Shown: positions 18,510 to 31,231, numbered from the stretch's first letter. The stretch is 64,000 nt of DNA from Haematobia irritans (GCF_050003625.1 NC_134398.1:96247674-96311673); one strand, 5' to 3'. A program made the numbers and translations. Notes: generated by a model not told the origin, from the letters alone.

Positions 18510-18913
18510 CACACTTCTTAAATTTGTTTTTCAGTATATTTAAAATATATACTTTTTTTTAATGTTTTCATAAAATTATTCATCCACATTCGGCTACAAT
18601 TGTTTTTTTCTCAGCACAACAAACTTCTTTTCGACTAATAATCTTTTTTTTTTTGCAATATTGTTTCTAGATGTTTAATTGTTTCAGAAGTCTTCTTTTA
18701 TTAATGCACTTTTTCTCTGGTCACGGTCGCCATGTAGTGTCACTCACTAAGTTAGAGTAGTCAAATGAAACGAACGAGTCCGATGATGAGTGAAGACTGA
18801 ATTCATTTATTAAAGAAACATTATACGTAGGTAATTTACAAGAGAGTGATTATTGAACATATCTATTGGTACCAATGACAGTTAAAATGATATGATTTAG
18901 AGATGGCGCTATA
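18510..18913 (-). mobile_element. LTR-element leader plus complete LTR (unit 1)
   Basis: Equals the last part of the LTR-element leader from 12003 onward, with its primer site, followed by a full 181 bp LTR (18733-18913). Here the LTR keeps its outer edge, followed by LINE-B ORF1 sequence (CCTTGTGTCGTCC), which shows where the element had inserted. No Gag or Pol is present. Confidence 0.85.
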
Positions 18914-19249
18914 CCCTTGTGTCGTCCATATTCCTCGGATTCATGGATAAATGACACATTATCTGCCGGAAGTTTTAGATCCATTAGCATTCTCGGCGGG
19001 ATTCCGAGCCTGGCTCGGCTTTCCTTTCGAGTCCGCTAATGGACTGGACGCACACAATTACCCTTCTCGGTCTATCTTTCCCCTGACCTGGGAACGAGAA
19101 GACGAGCTTGGCTCATTCATCTCGTTTATATTGCGATCCGCTTCAGCTTTGGCTAAATCGGTGCGTTCGGTAGGGCAAAAGTTCAATTTCGAAGAGTTAC
19201 ATTCTCTTAATATTAAGTTACCTTCAATGAGCTCCTTCTTGGTTAACTC

Positions 19250-19699
19250 TCATTTTTTTATAGTTTCATTTGCTTTGAGGAGGCGCCTCGAGTCATTTTC
19301 CGACATATCCTTCTTACCTGTTAATCTCTGCTTCACTTTAAAGGCCTCTTTGACCCTTAGAAAGAAGAAAGAGTCAGTGGAGGATATGTCATCCGATTTA
19401 TCCCCAGACACTCCCACATCGCGCATCGCTTCCACCAGCGAACCAGCTTCGCTGATCGGCGTATTCGAAATTGCCTTCTGTTTTTCGTGCTCACCAACAA
19501 GAGCCTTTGCATTCCTGAGCCTCATGGCCTCCATCTCCATCAACTGATCCTTCTTCTCCAACCTACGAATACATAGTCTTGCATTTTTCAAGGATGCCCT
19601 CGAAAGTGTCGACGATGCATTCGAGGTTAAGTCGTCAGCAACGTAAACATCTGGTTTCACGTTAACGTTATCACTCATATTTCCTAAATCAATTTGCAA
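19250..19699 (-). pseudogene. LINE-B ORF1, N-terminal half (unit 1)
   Basis: 149-codon version ending NETIKK. It differs from units 0 and 2 in the T-run at its end (CATTTTTTTATAG in place of CATTTTTTAAAG), which moves the stop. The sequence between it and the LTR keeps ORF1-like coding in broken frames (GIPPRMLMDLKLPADNV near 18990). Confidence 0.6.
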
Positions 19700-20014
19700 A
19701 GATTTCCTCTTAAAAAAATTATCTTAATGTCAAGAAAAAACATAGTAAAATACACATCTGTTACTACTGGCGCCATCTATTGGCGTGTGTATATCACTTA
19801 CCATATTGATATAGAAAACTACAGCGCCATCTGTCGGCGAGTATATGACAACCACCATCTTTACATATAAATACTATGCAATTTCCATCAGCATTGCCAG
19901 ATTCAAGAACAATTGAAATTTCTATACGAAAATATCACTGAAATATCTCAAAAATACATTTAATCTTTTGGGATAAGTGTCCTTTTCATAAAATAAAACG
20001 ATTCCTACGGAATC

Positions 20015-20350
20015 ATGGATATGCGATGCGGAAAATGTAAAAACACTTGTCGGGATACAGATATAAAATGTGGAGGTTACTGCGAGAGAATGTTTCATAC
20101 AAGATGTGTGGCACTCCCTAAATATGATTTTGACTCGCTTTTTAAATGCCCGAATATCAAATATATTTGTAATGATTGCCAGAGTTTAATAAAAACAACG
20201 AATGAAAGTTATAAAAGTCTTTACAAACTTGTCAAGAAAAATGAATTAAAAATGCACCCAGAAAACAAATTCGTTGCCTCAACCGAATTATTTGCCAACC
20301 GAAAGCAGGTGGTTCCATCAACTATCAATGATATCTGTCAGCACAACTAA
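20015..20350 (+). CDS. PHD-finger protein (unit 1)
   Basis: Same 111 codons as unit 0 with three replacements around the last zinc ligand pair (FKCPNIKYICNDCQSL): Val51 to Ile, Asp53 to Asn and Leu56 to Gln. All zinc ligands are kept. This copy lies only about 100 bp from LINE-B 5' sequence because of the 4,493 bp deletion. Confidence 0.68.
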   Translation: MDMRCGKCKNTCRDTDIKCGGYCERMFHTRCVALPKYDFDSLFKCPNIKYICNDCQSLIKTTNESYKSLYKLVKKNELKMHPENKFVASTELFANRKQVVPSTINDICQHN

Positions 20351-20690
20351 CATTTGGCAATTGTAACTACATGGTGGTATGTTGGATCAACTTTGCATTG
20401 GTTGTCGCAATTTCATATTAATTGTTTTGTTTGTTGGTGCAACCGCCCTCGATTTTCTTTACTATTATCCTAACCAAATTCCAATATCAAATGAAAGGGC
20501 AGATTATATTGAGATTTTATTAATTTATTACAAGATTTACAATCATAATAAACTACGAAAATAAATACAACAAAGGCTTTTGATCTACATATATGTGAGA
20601 TCAATTTACATTACAATTTACAATTTTTATAGGTAATGTTTGTATACCAATGACAGATGGTTATTAGGTTGCAATTATGTGGTCAAACTA
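20351..20690. other. PHD ORF tail (unit 1)
   Basis: Matches 18170-18509 and ends in the same AACTA/CACACTT junction to the next unit. Confidence 0.5.
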
Positions 20691-21093
20691 CACACTTCTT
20701 AAATTTGTTTTTCAGTATATTTAAAATATATACTTTTTTTTAATGTTTTCATAAAATTATTCATCCACATTCGGCTACAATTGTTTTTTTCTCAGCACAA
20801 CAAACTTCTTTTCGACTAATAATCTTTTTTTTTTGCAATATTGTTTCTAGATGTTTAATTGTTTCAGAAGTCTTCTTTTATTAATGCACTTTTTCTCTGG
20901 TCACGGTCGCCATGTAGTGTCACTCACTAAGTTAGAGTAGTCAAATGAAACGAACGAGTCCGATGATGAGTGAAGACTGAATTCATTTATTAAAGAAACA
21001 TTATACGTAGGTAATTTACAAGAGAGTGATTATTGAACATATCTATTGGTACCAATGACAGTTAAAATGATATGATTTAGAGATGGCGCTATA
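20691..21093 (-). mobile_element. LTR-element leader plus complete LTR (unit 2)
   Basis: The LTR is at 20913-21093 with the primer site beside it. One T fewer than unit 1 in the leader T-run accounts for the 403 against 404 bp length. Confidence 0.85.
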
Positions 21094-21422
21094 CCCTTGT
21101 GTCGTCCATATTCCTCGGATTCATGGATAAATGACACATTATCTGCCGGAAGTTTTAGATCCATTAGCATTCTCGGCGGGATTCCGAGCCTGGCTCGGCT
21201 TTCCTTTCGAGTCCGCTAATGGACTGGACGCACACAATTACCCTTCTCGGTCTATCTTTCCCCTGACCTGGGAACGAGAAGACGAGCTTGGCTCATTCAT
21301 CTCGTTTATATTGCGATCCGCTTCAGCTTTGGCTAAATCGGTGCGTTCGGTAGGGCAAAAGTTCAATTTCGAAGAGTTACATTCTCTTAATATTAAGTTA
21401 CCTTCAATGAGCTCCTTCTTGG

Positions 21423-21878
21423 TTAACTCTCATTTTTTAAAGTTTCATTTGCTTTGAGGAGGCGCCTCGAGTCATTTTCCGACATATCCTTCTTACCTGT
21501 TAATCTCTGCTTCACTTTAAAGGCCTCTTTGACCCTTAGAAAGAAGAAAGAGTCAGTGGAGGATATGTCATCCGATTTATCCCCAGACACTCCCACATCG
21601 CGCATCGCTTCCACCAGCGAACCAGCTTCGCTGATCGGCGTATTCGAAATTGCCTTCTGTTTTTCGTGCTCACCAACAAGAGCCTTTGCATTCCTGAGCC
21701 TCATGGCCTCCATCTCCATCAACTGATCCTTCTTCTCCAACCTACGAATACATAGTCTTGCATTTTTCAAGGATGCCCTCGAAAGTGTCGACGATGCATT
21801 CGAGGTTAAGTCGTCAGCAACGTAAACATCTGGTTTCACGTTAACGTTATCACTCATATTTCCTAAATCAATTTGCAA
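21423..21878 (-). pseudogene. LINE-B ORF1, N-terminal half (unit 2)
   Basis: 151-codon version ending NETLKNES, as in unit 0. The upstream leader with its two GCGCCATCT motifs runs to 22090. Confidence 0.6.
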
Positions 21879-22090
21879 AGATTTCCTCTTAAAAAAATTA
21901 TCTTAATGTCAAGAAAAAACATAGTAAAATACACATCTGTTACTACTGGCGCCATCTATTGGCGTGTGTATATCACTTACCATATTGATATAGAAAAACT
22001 ACAGCGCCATCTGTCGGCGAGTATATGACAACCACCATCTTTACATATAAATACTATGCAATTTCCATCAGCATTGCCAGATTCAAGAAC

Positions 22091-23554
22091 AGTAAGAGAA
22101 GAGATAGTGATCAGGTGATTAAAGTTGAGGAGAAAAACAATTTAAATCTTTCGGTGGTGTCAATAATGTTCATTTTGAATAATTTTTCTACCAGTTTATT
22201 ATTTTTCGTTTGGAGTGTTGAAGTCCTATGAACTATCAAAATATATTGTGAATATTTGACGAAAGATTCCAAATGTAATGTAATAGACGCAATTGAATTT
22301 AAGAATAAAACCAGAAACATTAAGATTGAGGACAATGAAACTATGATTTCGTTCGACCTAATATCTCTTTTTCCAAGCATTCCGGTAAATTTTAGACGAT
22401 CTGTTCTGTATTTTGAATAAAAATGACGTTCAGGCTACTTTATTAGCTTTAAACGCATTTGATAGACAAACTCAATTTACGATGGAAACAGAAGAGGACA
22501 ACAAGTTACCATACTTAGATACTATAATTCTAAGGCACACAAATGGAATAAAAATTAACTGGTATCAAAAACCAACAGCCACAGGACGATTGATAAATTT
22601 CAACTCCAAACATCCTAGACGAATCATAATGAATACGGCTACAAATTTTATAAGAAGAGTACACGATATTAGCGATGAAATATTTCATAAGGACAACGAG
22701 GATAAGATAAGGACTATATTACGATTAAATGATTTCCCGAATAAAACGATTGACGACCTAATTCAACACGTCAAAGAACGAAAACACACCAAACATGACG
22801 AAATTGAACCCAAAATTTACAAACCCTTGACATATATTCCCGGATTCACAGAAAGATTCAAATTATCAAATGTTTAATAAGGACTAATTTCACATTTCAC
22901 AAAGGAATCACAATAATGTAAATAAATTCTTCAGTAAGACAAAATCCAAAACCAAGAAAGATGATATGTCGAACGTAGTATATAGGATAAAATGCGATGG
23001 GAAAGAATCTGATACTTGCCGAAAAGTATATATTGGTACAACAAAAACTAAATTAAAAACTAGAATCTCAGGGCATAAATCTGATTAGAAAGCCACTGAC
23101 AAGCCCTTAGAGCAAAAGCCGGCACTTGCAGCACATTGCACTCTAACAGGACATAAGCCAAATCTTAGGGACGTAGATATTTTGACGCAAGAAACCAACT
23201 ATAAGAGGAGATTTACACTGGAGATGTTACATATTATAAATGTACCTCCAGAAAGACGGATGAATTTTAAGACTGATACAGACCATTGTGCACATATTTA
23301 TAGAAATATTGTACAAAAATATAAAAATCAAATTAGCCTTTAGTGTAAATTTACTCGTTTGCCAATAAGTTCATTGTTCTTTACTTCTAAAAGTAATTAT
23401 CAATATTTTTGGATTTTGATATATATTTTTGTTTATTACTGTGTAAAATGTTTTCTGTTATTTGTTTAAAGAAATTTCCCTGAAGACGAACATCGGAGAT
23501 GTTTCGAAATATTGGATAATTTTAAATAAAAATACAACTCAAAACAACAACAAC
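22091..23554 (+). mobile_element. Penelope-like element, internally deleted (unit 2)
   Basis: Same RT core deletion as unit 0. Unit-specific features: TTTGGAG in place of TTCGGAG near 22208, and a 2 bp loss at AAATGTTTAATAAGG that ends the RT segment early. Confidence 0.85.
22413..22877 (+). pseudogene. PLE RT thumb-side segment (unit 2)
   Basis: 154 codons ending FKLSNV, because the 2 bp loss shifts the frame; the GIY-YIG part (about 22891-23342) is therefore out of frame with it. It keeps LPYLD and WYQKP. Confidence 0.72.
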
Positions 23555-24024
23555 TGTTTTTATTCATATGACCTCAAGCTGAACTAAACAAATATAAGAA
23601 TTTCGTGTTTTACTTGACCACAATGATTCTTTTACAACTATAGGCCGGTATGCACCTCTAGCGAAAAATTTCATTCCCATAAGAAATGCATTGCTATTTA
23701 TGCTAACGAAATTTTCGGTAGCGTTCAATTTCGTAAGCTGGTACGCACCTCTAATGAAAATAACAGGGTTGTCAAAAGCATATTTTGGCAGCAAACATTT
23801 AATTTATTACAATCATTGTGTGCGTAAAAGTTTTAAAAGGTCTGTAAATAATAAACAATTTATTTGAGGAATATTTGGAACATATATTAACAATTTTTAA
23901 AAGCGATTAGCTGGTTTAAAATTTGTGTACACAGCCCTGTTTTTTTGTTGTAGACTTAAATAAATTTTCTGATAGTTTGAAGGGGCTCTTATTGGCGTCG
24001 TTCTATATTTATTGACAAAGACGC

Positions 24025-24319
24025 CTAATTATTGCACTCATGCGATACTTTTTTGTAGTAACTTGGCGTGGTACACCTTCTCATTATTGATGCCGCTTTT
24101 GCGAGGAGTTTTGGATATCGTATACGACTGTTTTCAACGTGGTGGGGATTCTCAGAAGCTCCGTCAAATTCAAAAAATCTTGACAGGGGAATCACATAAA
24201 CGTGTGATATCCATAGTGTTGTCATCCAGCCACTTCGACAGTGTTTTTCCATTTGGGTTATCTGAACTATCATCACCCCATACCAAATTCCTTGAGTTCA
24301 AGTCACCGCCCAGGATCTG
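24025..24319 (-). pseudogene. LINE endonuclease relic (unit 2)
   Basis: Same GGDLNSRN block as unit 0, with Ala for Glu in the frameshifted part (LLAKAASIMRR). Confidence 0.5.
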
Positions 24320-25091
24320 ATTCGAATGTGTCTGTTACATGGAATGTAAAGCGAACCAAGTATTTGTTGTTTCCATGGTTAGACTATGAATCAATTTGTA
24401 CTAAACATTATTTAATTCCAACACTATCATGCGTGTGTATTTGTATGAAACCGAACGACAAGCAGCAATATCGATTATGTCTTCGAGCGTAACTTATACG
24501 GCATTCTCACCAAGCATTTTTTGGGGTTTGTAACGTATTCCCTTTATAAGCACTTCAAAACGAGTCGTTTTCACCATTCAAATTCAGAACACATGTTTCC
24601 TCAAAAACACGTCAATTTTTTAATGTAAACGGCCCTAATTTGGAATATGCTCTGACAGAACATATCCTTTTCAAGATATATGTCAAATTATTAAAATTAA
24701 TTTAATAGAAAAAACGAATAAACAAAGGCTTTAAAAACATAGGGATGTGAAAATAATTTAAAAATTTTTTCCCTTTGCGATCGCGTTATTTATTTGAACA
24801 AACGGTACGTATATTATATTATATATTAGAGTAAATGGGAATTTCGAATTTCCATGGCAACGGTCAAACTAAAACATCTCAACTCGGAGTGAACGGTGAA
24901 ATTTTTTGGAAAAACGAATGAGTAAAACGGGTCTGTGGAAACATAGCATTATAGTGTATCCAAAATTTAGGATATGTGCGACACGAACAGCTGATGACAG
25001 TGTTGCATATTTTTTTGGAGAAGTCCTGGATACTATTATTTTCTTTCTTTTAGTCCGTGACTGCTTAGGGTATCCTTAGAAAACAGTCTTA

Positions 25092-25217
25092 GGGCCAGTT
25101 TCTCATTGTCTTGTTATTATTTATCGTGTCGATAAAACAGCTGATCCCATACAAACATTTTACTAACCGGAGGTCTATCCACCGGTAAAAATTAATCGGA
25201 GGATGAGAAACTGGCCA
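25092..25217. mobile_element. 126 bp TTA-type MITE (unit 2)
   Basis: Complete copy with both ends and both TTA flanks. Confidence 0.65.
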
Positions 25218-25950
25218 TTAATGTTCATTTTTAATTTGACTCGAAATTGTTTGAAAAAATATTGAGTAGCGATGCATTTCAATTTGAGGGTAACAGTTGA
25301 GCAAATATTGAATGTGTGTTAAATTTTACTGTTGATGGTAATGTCTGTTTTTGTTGAGAACGAGATTTTCTCAACAATTTCTCAACTTGAATATTACCCT
25401 AATTCTTTGAAAATATGTTGAAATTTAGCATTTTTCAAACGTTTGTGTTTATTGTGTACCCCGTAAACACAGGATGAGCGTTTTTCAAATTCAACAACTT
25501 TCCAGTTTGAGGGTAAATATAATTTGCCAATATGTCAAAATGTTGACGAAATCTTTGAAAAGGTGTTGAAGATAATATGAGAAAACTTTGACAAAACACT
25601 ACCCTAAAATGCAGCGAAAATACCATGTGGTTTTCAACACGTATTTGTGCAACGAAGTTCATGGTCAATTGGAAGAAATAAAAAAAAATTGGAAAATTTT
25701 AGACAAATAACTGAATTTACTCCAAATATTTTATAATAATAGGTAAGTGAAAATAAAAACTGAAATAAACCTTTAAAGAAGTCACTAAATGTAGATCTCT
25801 TTGCAGAAAACTAAAATTATGGATTCTACATCTTGCAAACATTAACAAGCTGACCATTGAAAAATGTGTGGCTTATCGACAAGAAAAAGGTTCCAGATAC
25901 AACAGTTCCATAGATACAACAGTTGTCAAAGTAATCAGACGTGTATATAA

Positions 25951-26122
25951 TGCGCTTTACAGACTATCAGTTATTCCGGACGGAATGTCGGTGTTTGTAA
26001 GGAATCGTACAGTGTGTCGGATCGATACGACTTGTCGGACTTAACTTATAATGTGCACAATATATGGGATATATTCGACACGAGCACTGTCGTCCGGAAT
26101 AACTGATAGTCTGTAAAGCGCA
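25951..26122. mobile_element. 172 bp TAA-type MITE (unit 2)
   Basis: Terminal repeats perfect; TAA on both sides at 25948-25950 and 26123-26125. Confidence 0.75.
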
Positions 26123-26687
26123 TAAAGCACTCTAATACGGTGTTCTCGCCAAGCATGTTTTGGGGTTTGAAATGTTTTCCCTTCAAAACGAGTCGTTTTC
26201 GCCATACTAAAAAACAAGTTCAAATCCAAGTTTTCCTCCAAAACACGTCAATTTTAGAATGTGAACCCACCTAATTTGGAATATACCCCGAATAACATAC
26301 CCTATTCAAAATATATGTCAAAATATTGAAATAAGTTTCATAAAAAAAGAATAAACAAAGGCTTTTAAGAACATGGACATGTGAAAATAACATAAAAACT
26401 TGTTTCCCTTTGCGCTCGCGGTAATTATTTGGACATAGGTTGCATATATGGAATTTCGAGTAAATGTGAATTTCTAGTTTCCATGGTAACTGTCAAACTA
26501 AAACATCTCAACCCGGTGTGAACGGTGAAATGTTTTGGAAAAACGAATGAGGAAAACGAGTCGGTGGGAACATAGCATAAATAAATTGAAATTTCTATAC
26601 GAAAATATCACTGAAATATCTCAAAAATACATTTAATCTTTTGGGATAAGTGTCCTTTTCATAAAATAAAACGATTCCTACGGAATC

Positions 26688-27023
26688 ATGGATATGCGAT
26701 GCGGAAAATGTAAAAACACTTGTCGGGATACAGATATAAAATGTGGAGGTTACTGCGAGAGAATGTTTCATACAAGATGTGTGGCACTCCCTAAATATGA
26801 TTTTGACTCGCTTTTTAAATGCCGGAATATCAAATATATTTGTGATGATTGCCTGAGTTTAATAAAAACAACGAATGAAAGTTATAAAAGTCTTTACAAA
26901 CTTGTCAAGAAAAATGAATTAAAAATGCACCCAGAAAACAAATTCGTTGCCTCAACCGAATTATTTGCCAACCGAAAGCAGGTGGTTCCATCAACTATCA
27001 ATGATATCTGTCAGCACAACTAA
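26688..27023 (+). CDS. PHD-finger protein (unit 2)
   Basis: 111 codons; version FKCRNIKYICDDCLSL, with Arg for Pro46 just after Cys45. All zinc ligands intact. Followed by the same tail, with ATGGTAGTATG in place of ATGGTGGTATG. Confidence 0.7.
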   Translation: MDMRCGKCKNTCRDTDIKCGGYCERMFHTRCVALPKYDFDSLFKCRNIKYICDDCLSLIKTTNESYKSLYKLVKKNELKMHPENKFVASTELFANRKQVVPSTINDICQHN

Positions 27024-27363
27024 CATTTGGCAATTGTAACTACATGGTAGTATGTTGGATCAACTTTGCATTGGTTGTCGCAATTTCATATTAATTGTTT
27101 TGTTTGTTGGTGCAACCGCCCTCGATTTTCTTTACTATTATCCTAACCAAATTCCAATATCAAATGAAAGGGCAGATTATATTGAGATTTTATTAATTTA
27201 TTACAAGATTTACAATCATAATAAACTACGAAAATAAATACAACAAAGGCTTTTGATCTACATATATGTGAGATCAATTTACATTACAATTTACAATTTT
27301 TATAGGTAATGTTTGTATACCAATGACAGATGGTTATTAGGTTGCAATTATGTGGTCAAACTA

Positions 27364-27767
27364 CACACTTCTTAAATTTGTTTTTCAGTATATTTAAAAT
27401 ATATACTTTTTTTTAATGTTTTCATAAAATTATTCATCCACATTCGGCTACAATTGTTTTTTTCTCAGCACAACAAACTTCTTTTCGACTAATAATCTTT
27501 TTTTTTTTGCAATATTGTTTCTAGATGTTTAATTGTTTCAGAAGTCTTCTTTTATTAATGCACTTTTTCTCTGGTCACGGTCGCCATGTAGTGTCACTCA
27601 CTAAGTTAGAGTAGTCAAATGAAACGAACGAGTCCGATGATGAGTGAAGACTGAATTCATTTATTAAAGAAACATTATACGTAGGTAATTTACAAGAGAG
27701 TGATTATTGAACATATCTATTGGTACCAATGACAGTTAAAATGATATGATTTAGAGATGGCGCTATA
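27364..27767 (-). mobile_element. LTR-element leader plus complete LTR (unit 3)
   Basis: LTR at 27587-27767. It is flanked on the right by the same LINE-B sequence as in units 1 and 2. Confidence 0.85.
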
Positions 27768-28114
27768 CCCTTGTGTCGTCCATATTCCTCGGATTCATGG
27801 ATAAATGACACATTATCTGCCGGAAGTTTTAGATCCATTAGCATTCTCGGCGGGATTCCGAGCCTGGCTCGGCTTTCCTTTCGAGTCCGCTAATGGACTG
27901 GACGCACACAATTACCCTTCTCGGTCTATCTTTCCCCTGACCTGGGAACGAGAAGACGAGCTTGGCTCATTCATCTCGTTTATATTGCGATCCGCTTCAG
28001 CTTTGGCTAAATCGGTGCGTTCGGTAGGGCAAAAGTTCAATTTCGAAGAGTTACATTCTCTTAATATTAAGTTACCTTCAATGAGCTCCTTCTTGGTTAA
28101 CTCTCATTTTTTTA

Positions 28115-28788
28115 TAGTTTCATTTGCTTTGAGGAGGCGCCTCGAGTCATTTTCCGACATATCCTTCTTACCTGTTAATCTCTGCTTCACTTTAAAGGCC
28201 TCTTTGACCCTTAAGGTGGGTATTAAGTTCGAGTTTAGCCGCTAAAAACGTCATTTTTTCACGATTACTTTTCTTTAATAATCCATTTTAAGGAACACAA
28301 ACTTTGTGAAAATTTGCTTTGGGCTTTTCCCCATCAAGTTATAATAAAATTTGCAACAAATATGTATAATTTCATGCATTTTTCTTACTGATTTAGTTTT
28401 CACTTTAGCGATTTTAGCGGCTAAACTCGAACTTAATACTCACCTTTAGAAAGAAGAAAGAGTCAGTGGAGGATATGTCATCCGATTTATCCCCAGACAC
28501 TCCCACATCGCGCATCGCTTCCACCAGCGAACCAGCTTCGCTGATCGGGGTATTCGAAATTGCCTTCTGTTTTTCGTGCTCACCAACAAGAGCCTTTGCA
28601 TTCCTGAGCCTCATGGCCTCCATCTCCATCAACTGATCCTTCTTCTCCAACCTACGAATACATAGTCTTGCATTTTTCAAGGATGCCCTCGAAAGTGTCG
28701 ACGATGCATTCGAGGTTAAGTCGTCAGCAACGTAAACATCTGGTTTCACGTTAACGTTATCACTCATATTTCCTAAATCAATTTGCAA
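28115..28788 (-). pseudogene. LINE-B ORF1, N-terminal half, split by a MITE (unit 3)
   Basis: The first 120 or so codons run from 28788 to the MITE edge at 28446. The rest of the ORF1 sequence resumes at 28210 and continues to the T-run near 28115. Reading into the MITE adds a short foreign tail and a stop at 28414. The T-run matches unit 1, not unit 2. Confidence 0.6.
28214..28445. mobile_element. 232 bp Harbinger-like MITE with TTA duplication
   Basis: Ends AGGTGGGTATTAAGTTCG and, inverted, AGGTGAGTATTAAGTTCG; the terminal repeats extend about 33 bp with one mismatch. TTA flanks both sides (28211-28213, 28446-28448). The empty site is visible in units 0-2 (ACCCTTAGAAAG), so insertion is certain. 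Diverged members are at 37497-41103 (interrupted) and 44617-44838. TWA duplication fits PIF/Harbinger. Confidence 0.88.
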
Positions 28789-29000
28789 AGATTTCCTCTT
28801 AAAAAAATTATCTTAATGTCAAGAAAAAACATAGTAAAATACACATCTGTTACTACTGGCGCCATCTATTGGCGTGTGTATATCACTTACCATATTGATA
28901 TAGAAAAACTACAGCGCCATCTGTCGGCGAGTATATGACAACCACCATCTTTACATATAAATACTATGCAATTTCCATCAGCATTGCCAGATTCAAGAAC

Positions 29001-30466
29001 AGTAAGAGAAGAGATAGTGATCAGGTGATTAAAGTTGAGGAGAAAAACAATTTAAATCTTTCGGTGGTGTCAATAATGTTCATTTTGAATAATTTTTCTA
29101 CCAGTTTATTATTTTTCGTTTGGAGTATTGAAGTCCTAAGAACTATCAAAATATATTGTGAATATTTGACGAAAGATTCCAAATGTAATGTAATAGACGC
29201 AATTGAATTTAAGAATAAAACCAGAAACATTAAGATTGAGGACAATGAAACTATGATTTCGTTCGACCTAATATCTCTTTTTCCAAGCATTCCGGTAAAT
29301 TTTAGACGATCTGTTCTGTATTTTGAATAAAAATGACGTTCAGGCTACTTTATTAGCTTTAAACGCATTTGATAGACAAACTCAATTTACGATGGAAACA
29401 GAAGAGGACAACAAGTTACCATACTTAGATACTATAATTCTAAGGCACACAAATGGAATAAAAATTAACTGGTATCAAAAACCAACAGCCACAGGACGAT
29501 TGATAAATTTCAACTCCAAACATCCTAGACGAATCATAATGAATACGGCTACAAATTTTATAAGAAGAGTACACGATATTAGCGATGAAATATTTCATAA
29601 GGACAACGAGGATAAGATAAGGACTATATTACGATTAAATGATTTCCCGAATAAAACGATTGACGACCTAATTCAACATGTCAAAGAACGAAAACACACC
29701 AAACATGACGAAATTGAACCCAAAATTTACAAACCCTTGACATATATTCCCGGATTCACAGAAAGATTCAAATTATCAAATATGTTTAATAAGGACTAAT
29801 TTCACATTTCACAAAGGAATCACAATAATGTAAATAAATTCTTCAGTAAGACAAAATCCAAAACCAAGAAAGATGATATGTCGAACGTAGTATATAGGAT
29901 AAAATGCGATGGGAAAGAATCTGATACTTGCCGAAAAGTATATATTGGTACAACAAAAACTAAATTAAAAACTAGAATCTCAGGGCATAAATCTGATTAG
30001 AAAGCCACTGACAAGCCCTTAGAGCAAAAGCCGGCACTTGCAGCACATTGCACTCTAACAGGACATAAGCCAAATCTTAGGGACGTAGATATTTTGACGC
30101 AAGAAACCAACTATAAGAGGAGATTTACACTGGAGATGTTACATATTATAAATGTACCTCCAGAAAGACGGATGAATTTTAAGACTGATACAGACCATTG
30201 TGCACATATTTATAGAAATATTGTACAAAAATATAAAAATCAAATTAGCCTTTAGTGTAAATTTACTCGTTTGCCAATAAGTTCATTGTTCTTTACTTCT
30301 AAAAGTAATTATCAATATTTTTGGATTTTGATATATATTTTTGTTTATTACTGTGTAAAATGTTTTCTGTTATTTGTTTAAAGAAATTTCCCTGAAGACG
30401 AACATCGGAGATGTTTCGAAATATTGGATAATTTTAAATAAAAATACAACTCAAAACAACAACAAC
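29001..30466 (+). mobile_element. Penelope-like element, internally deleted (unit 3)
   Basis: Here the upstream TGA of the other copies is AGA (near 29140), so the palm fragment reads through from 28935 to 29330 before the deletion joint. The GIY-YIG part is at about 29800-30255. Confidence 0.85.
29323..29799 (+). pseudogene. PLE RT thumb-side segment (unit 3)
   Basis: 158 codons, same protein as unit 0, ending FKLSNMFNKD; one silent CAC to CAT change near 29680. Confidence 0.72.
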
Positions 30467-30936
30467 TGTTTTTATTCATATGACCTCAAGCTGAACTAAA
30501 CAAATATAAGAATTTCGTGTTTTACTTGACCACAATGATTCTTTTACAACTATAGGCCGGTATGCACCTCTAGCGAAAAATTTCATTCCCATAAGAAATG
30601 CATTGCTATTTATGCTAACGAAATTTTCGGTAGCGTTCAATTTCGTAAGCTGGTACGCACCTCTAATGAAAATAACAGGGTTGTCAAAAGCATATTTTGG
30701 CAGCAAACATTTAATTTATTACAATCATTGTGTGCGTAAAAGTTTTAAAAGGTCTGTAAATAATAAACAATTTATTTGAGGAATATTTGGAACATATATT
30801 AACAATTTTTAAAAGCGATTAGCTGGTTTAAAATTTGTGTACACAGCCCTGTTTTTTTGTTGTAGACTTAAATAAATTTTCTGATAGTTTGAAGGGGCTC
30901 TTATTGGCGTCGTTCTATATTTATTGACAAAGACGC

Positions 30937-31231
30937 CTAATTATTGCACTCATGCGATACTTTTTTGTAGTAACTTGGCGTGGTACACCTTCTCATTATT
31001 GATGCCGCTTTTGCGAGGAGTTTTGGATATCGTATACGACTGTTTTCAACGTGGTGGGGATTCTCAGAAGCTCCGTCAAATTCAAAAAATCTTGACAGGG
31101 GAATCACATAAACGTGTGATATCCATAGTGTTGTCATCCAGCCACTTCGACAGTGTTTTTCCATTTGGGTTATCTGAACTATCATCACCCCATACCAAAT
31201 TCCTTGAGTTCAAGTCACCGCCCAGGATCTG
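30937..31231 (-). pseudogene. LINE endonuclease relic (unit 3, first)
   Basis: Same as unit 2 (AKAAS version). Confidence 0.5.

Larger units (their letters stand above)
18510..20690. repeat. Composite array unit 1 (short, 2,181 bp)
   Basis: Same left junction as units 2 and 3, but sequence equal to 22091-26583 of unit 2 (4,493 bp) is missing. Position 19910 (TTCAAGAAC) joins directly to AATTGAAATTTC upstream of the PHD ORF. The PLE, repeat X, both R repeats and the MITEs are therefore absent. Confidence 0.85.
20691..27363. repeat. Composite array unit 2 (complete, 6,673 bp)
   Basis: The reference unit: every component is present without the deletions of units 0 and 1 or the insertions of unit 3. 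It spans from the LTR-element leader (CACACTTCTT) to the end of the PHD tail (AACTA). Confidence 0.88.

Noticed and set aside
18951..19547. 198-codon plus-strand ORF and its shorter forms in other units
   Set aside because: Antisense of LINE-B ORF1, whose minus-strand frame has coiled-coil composition and matching context.
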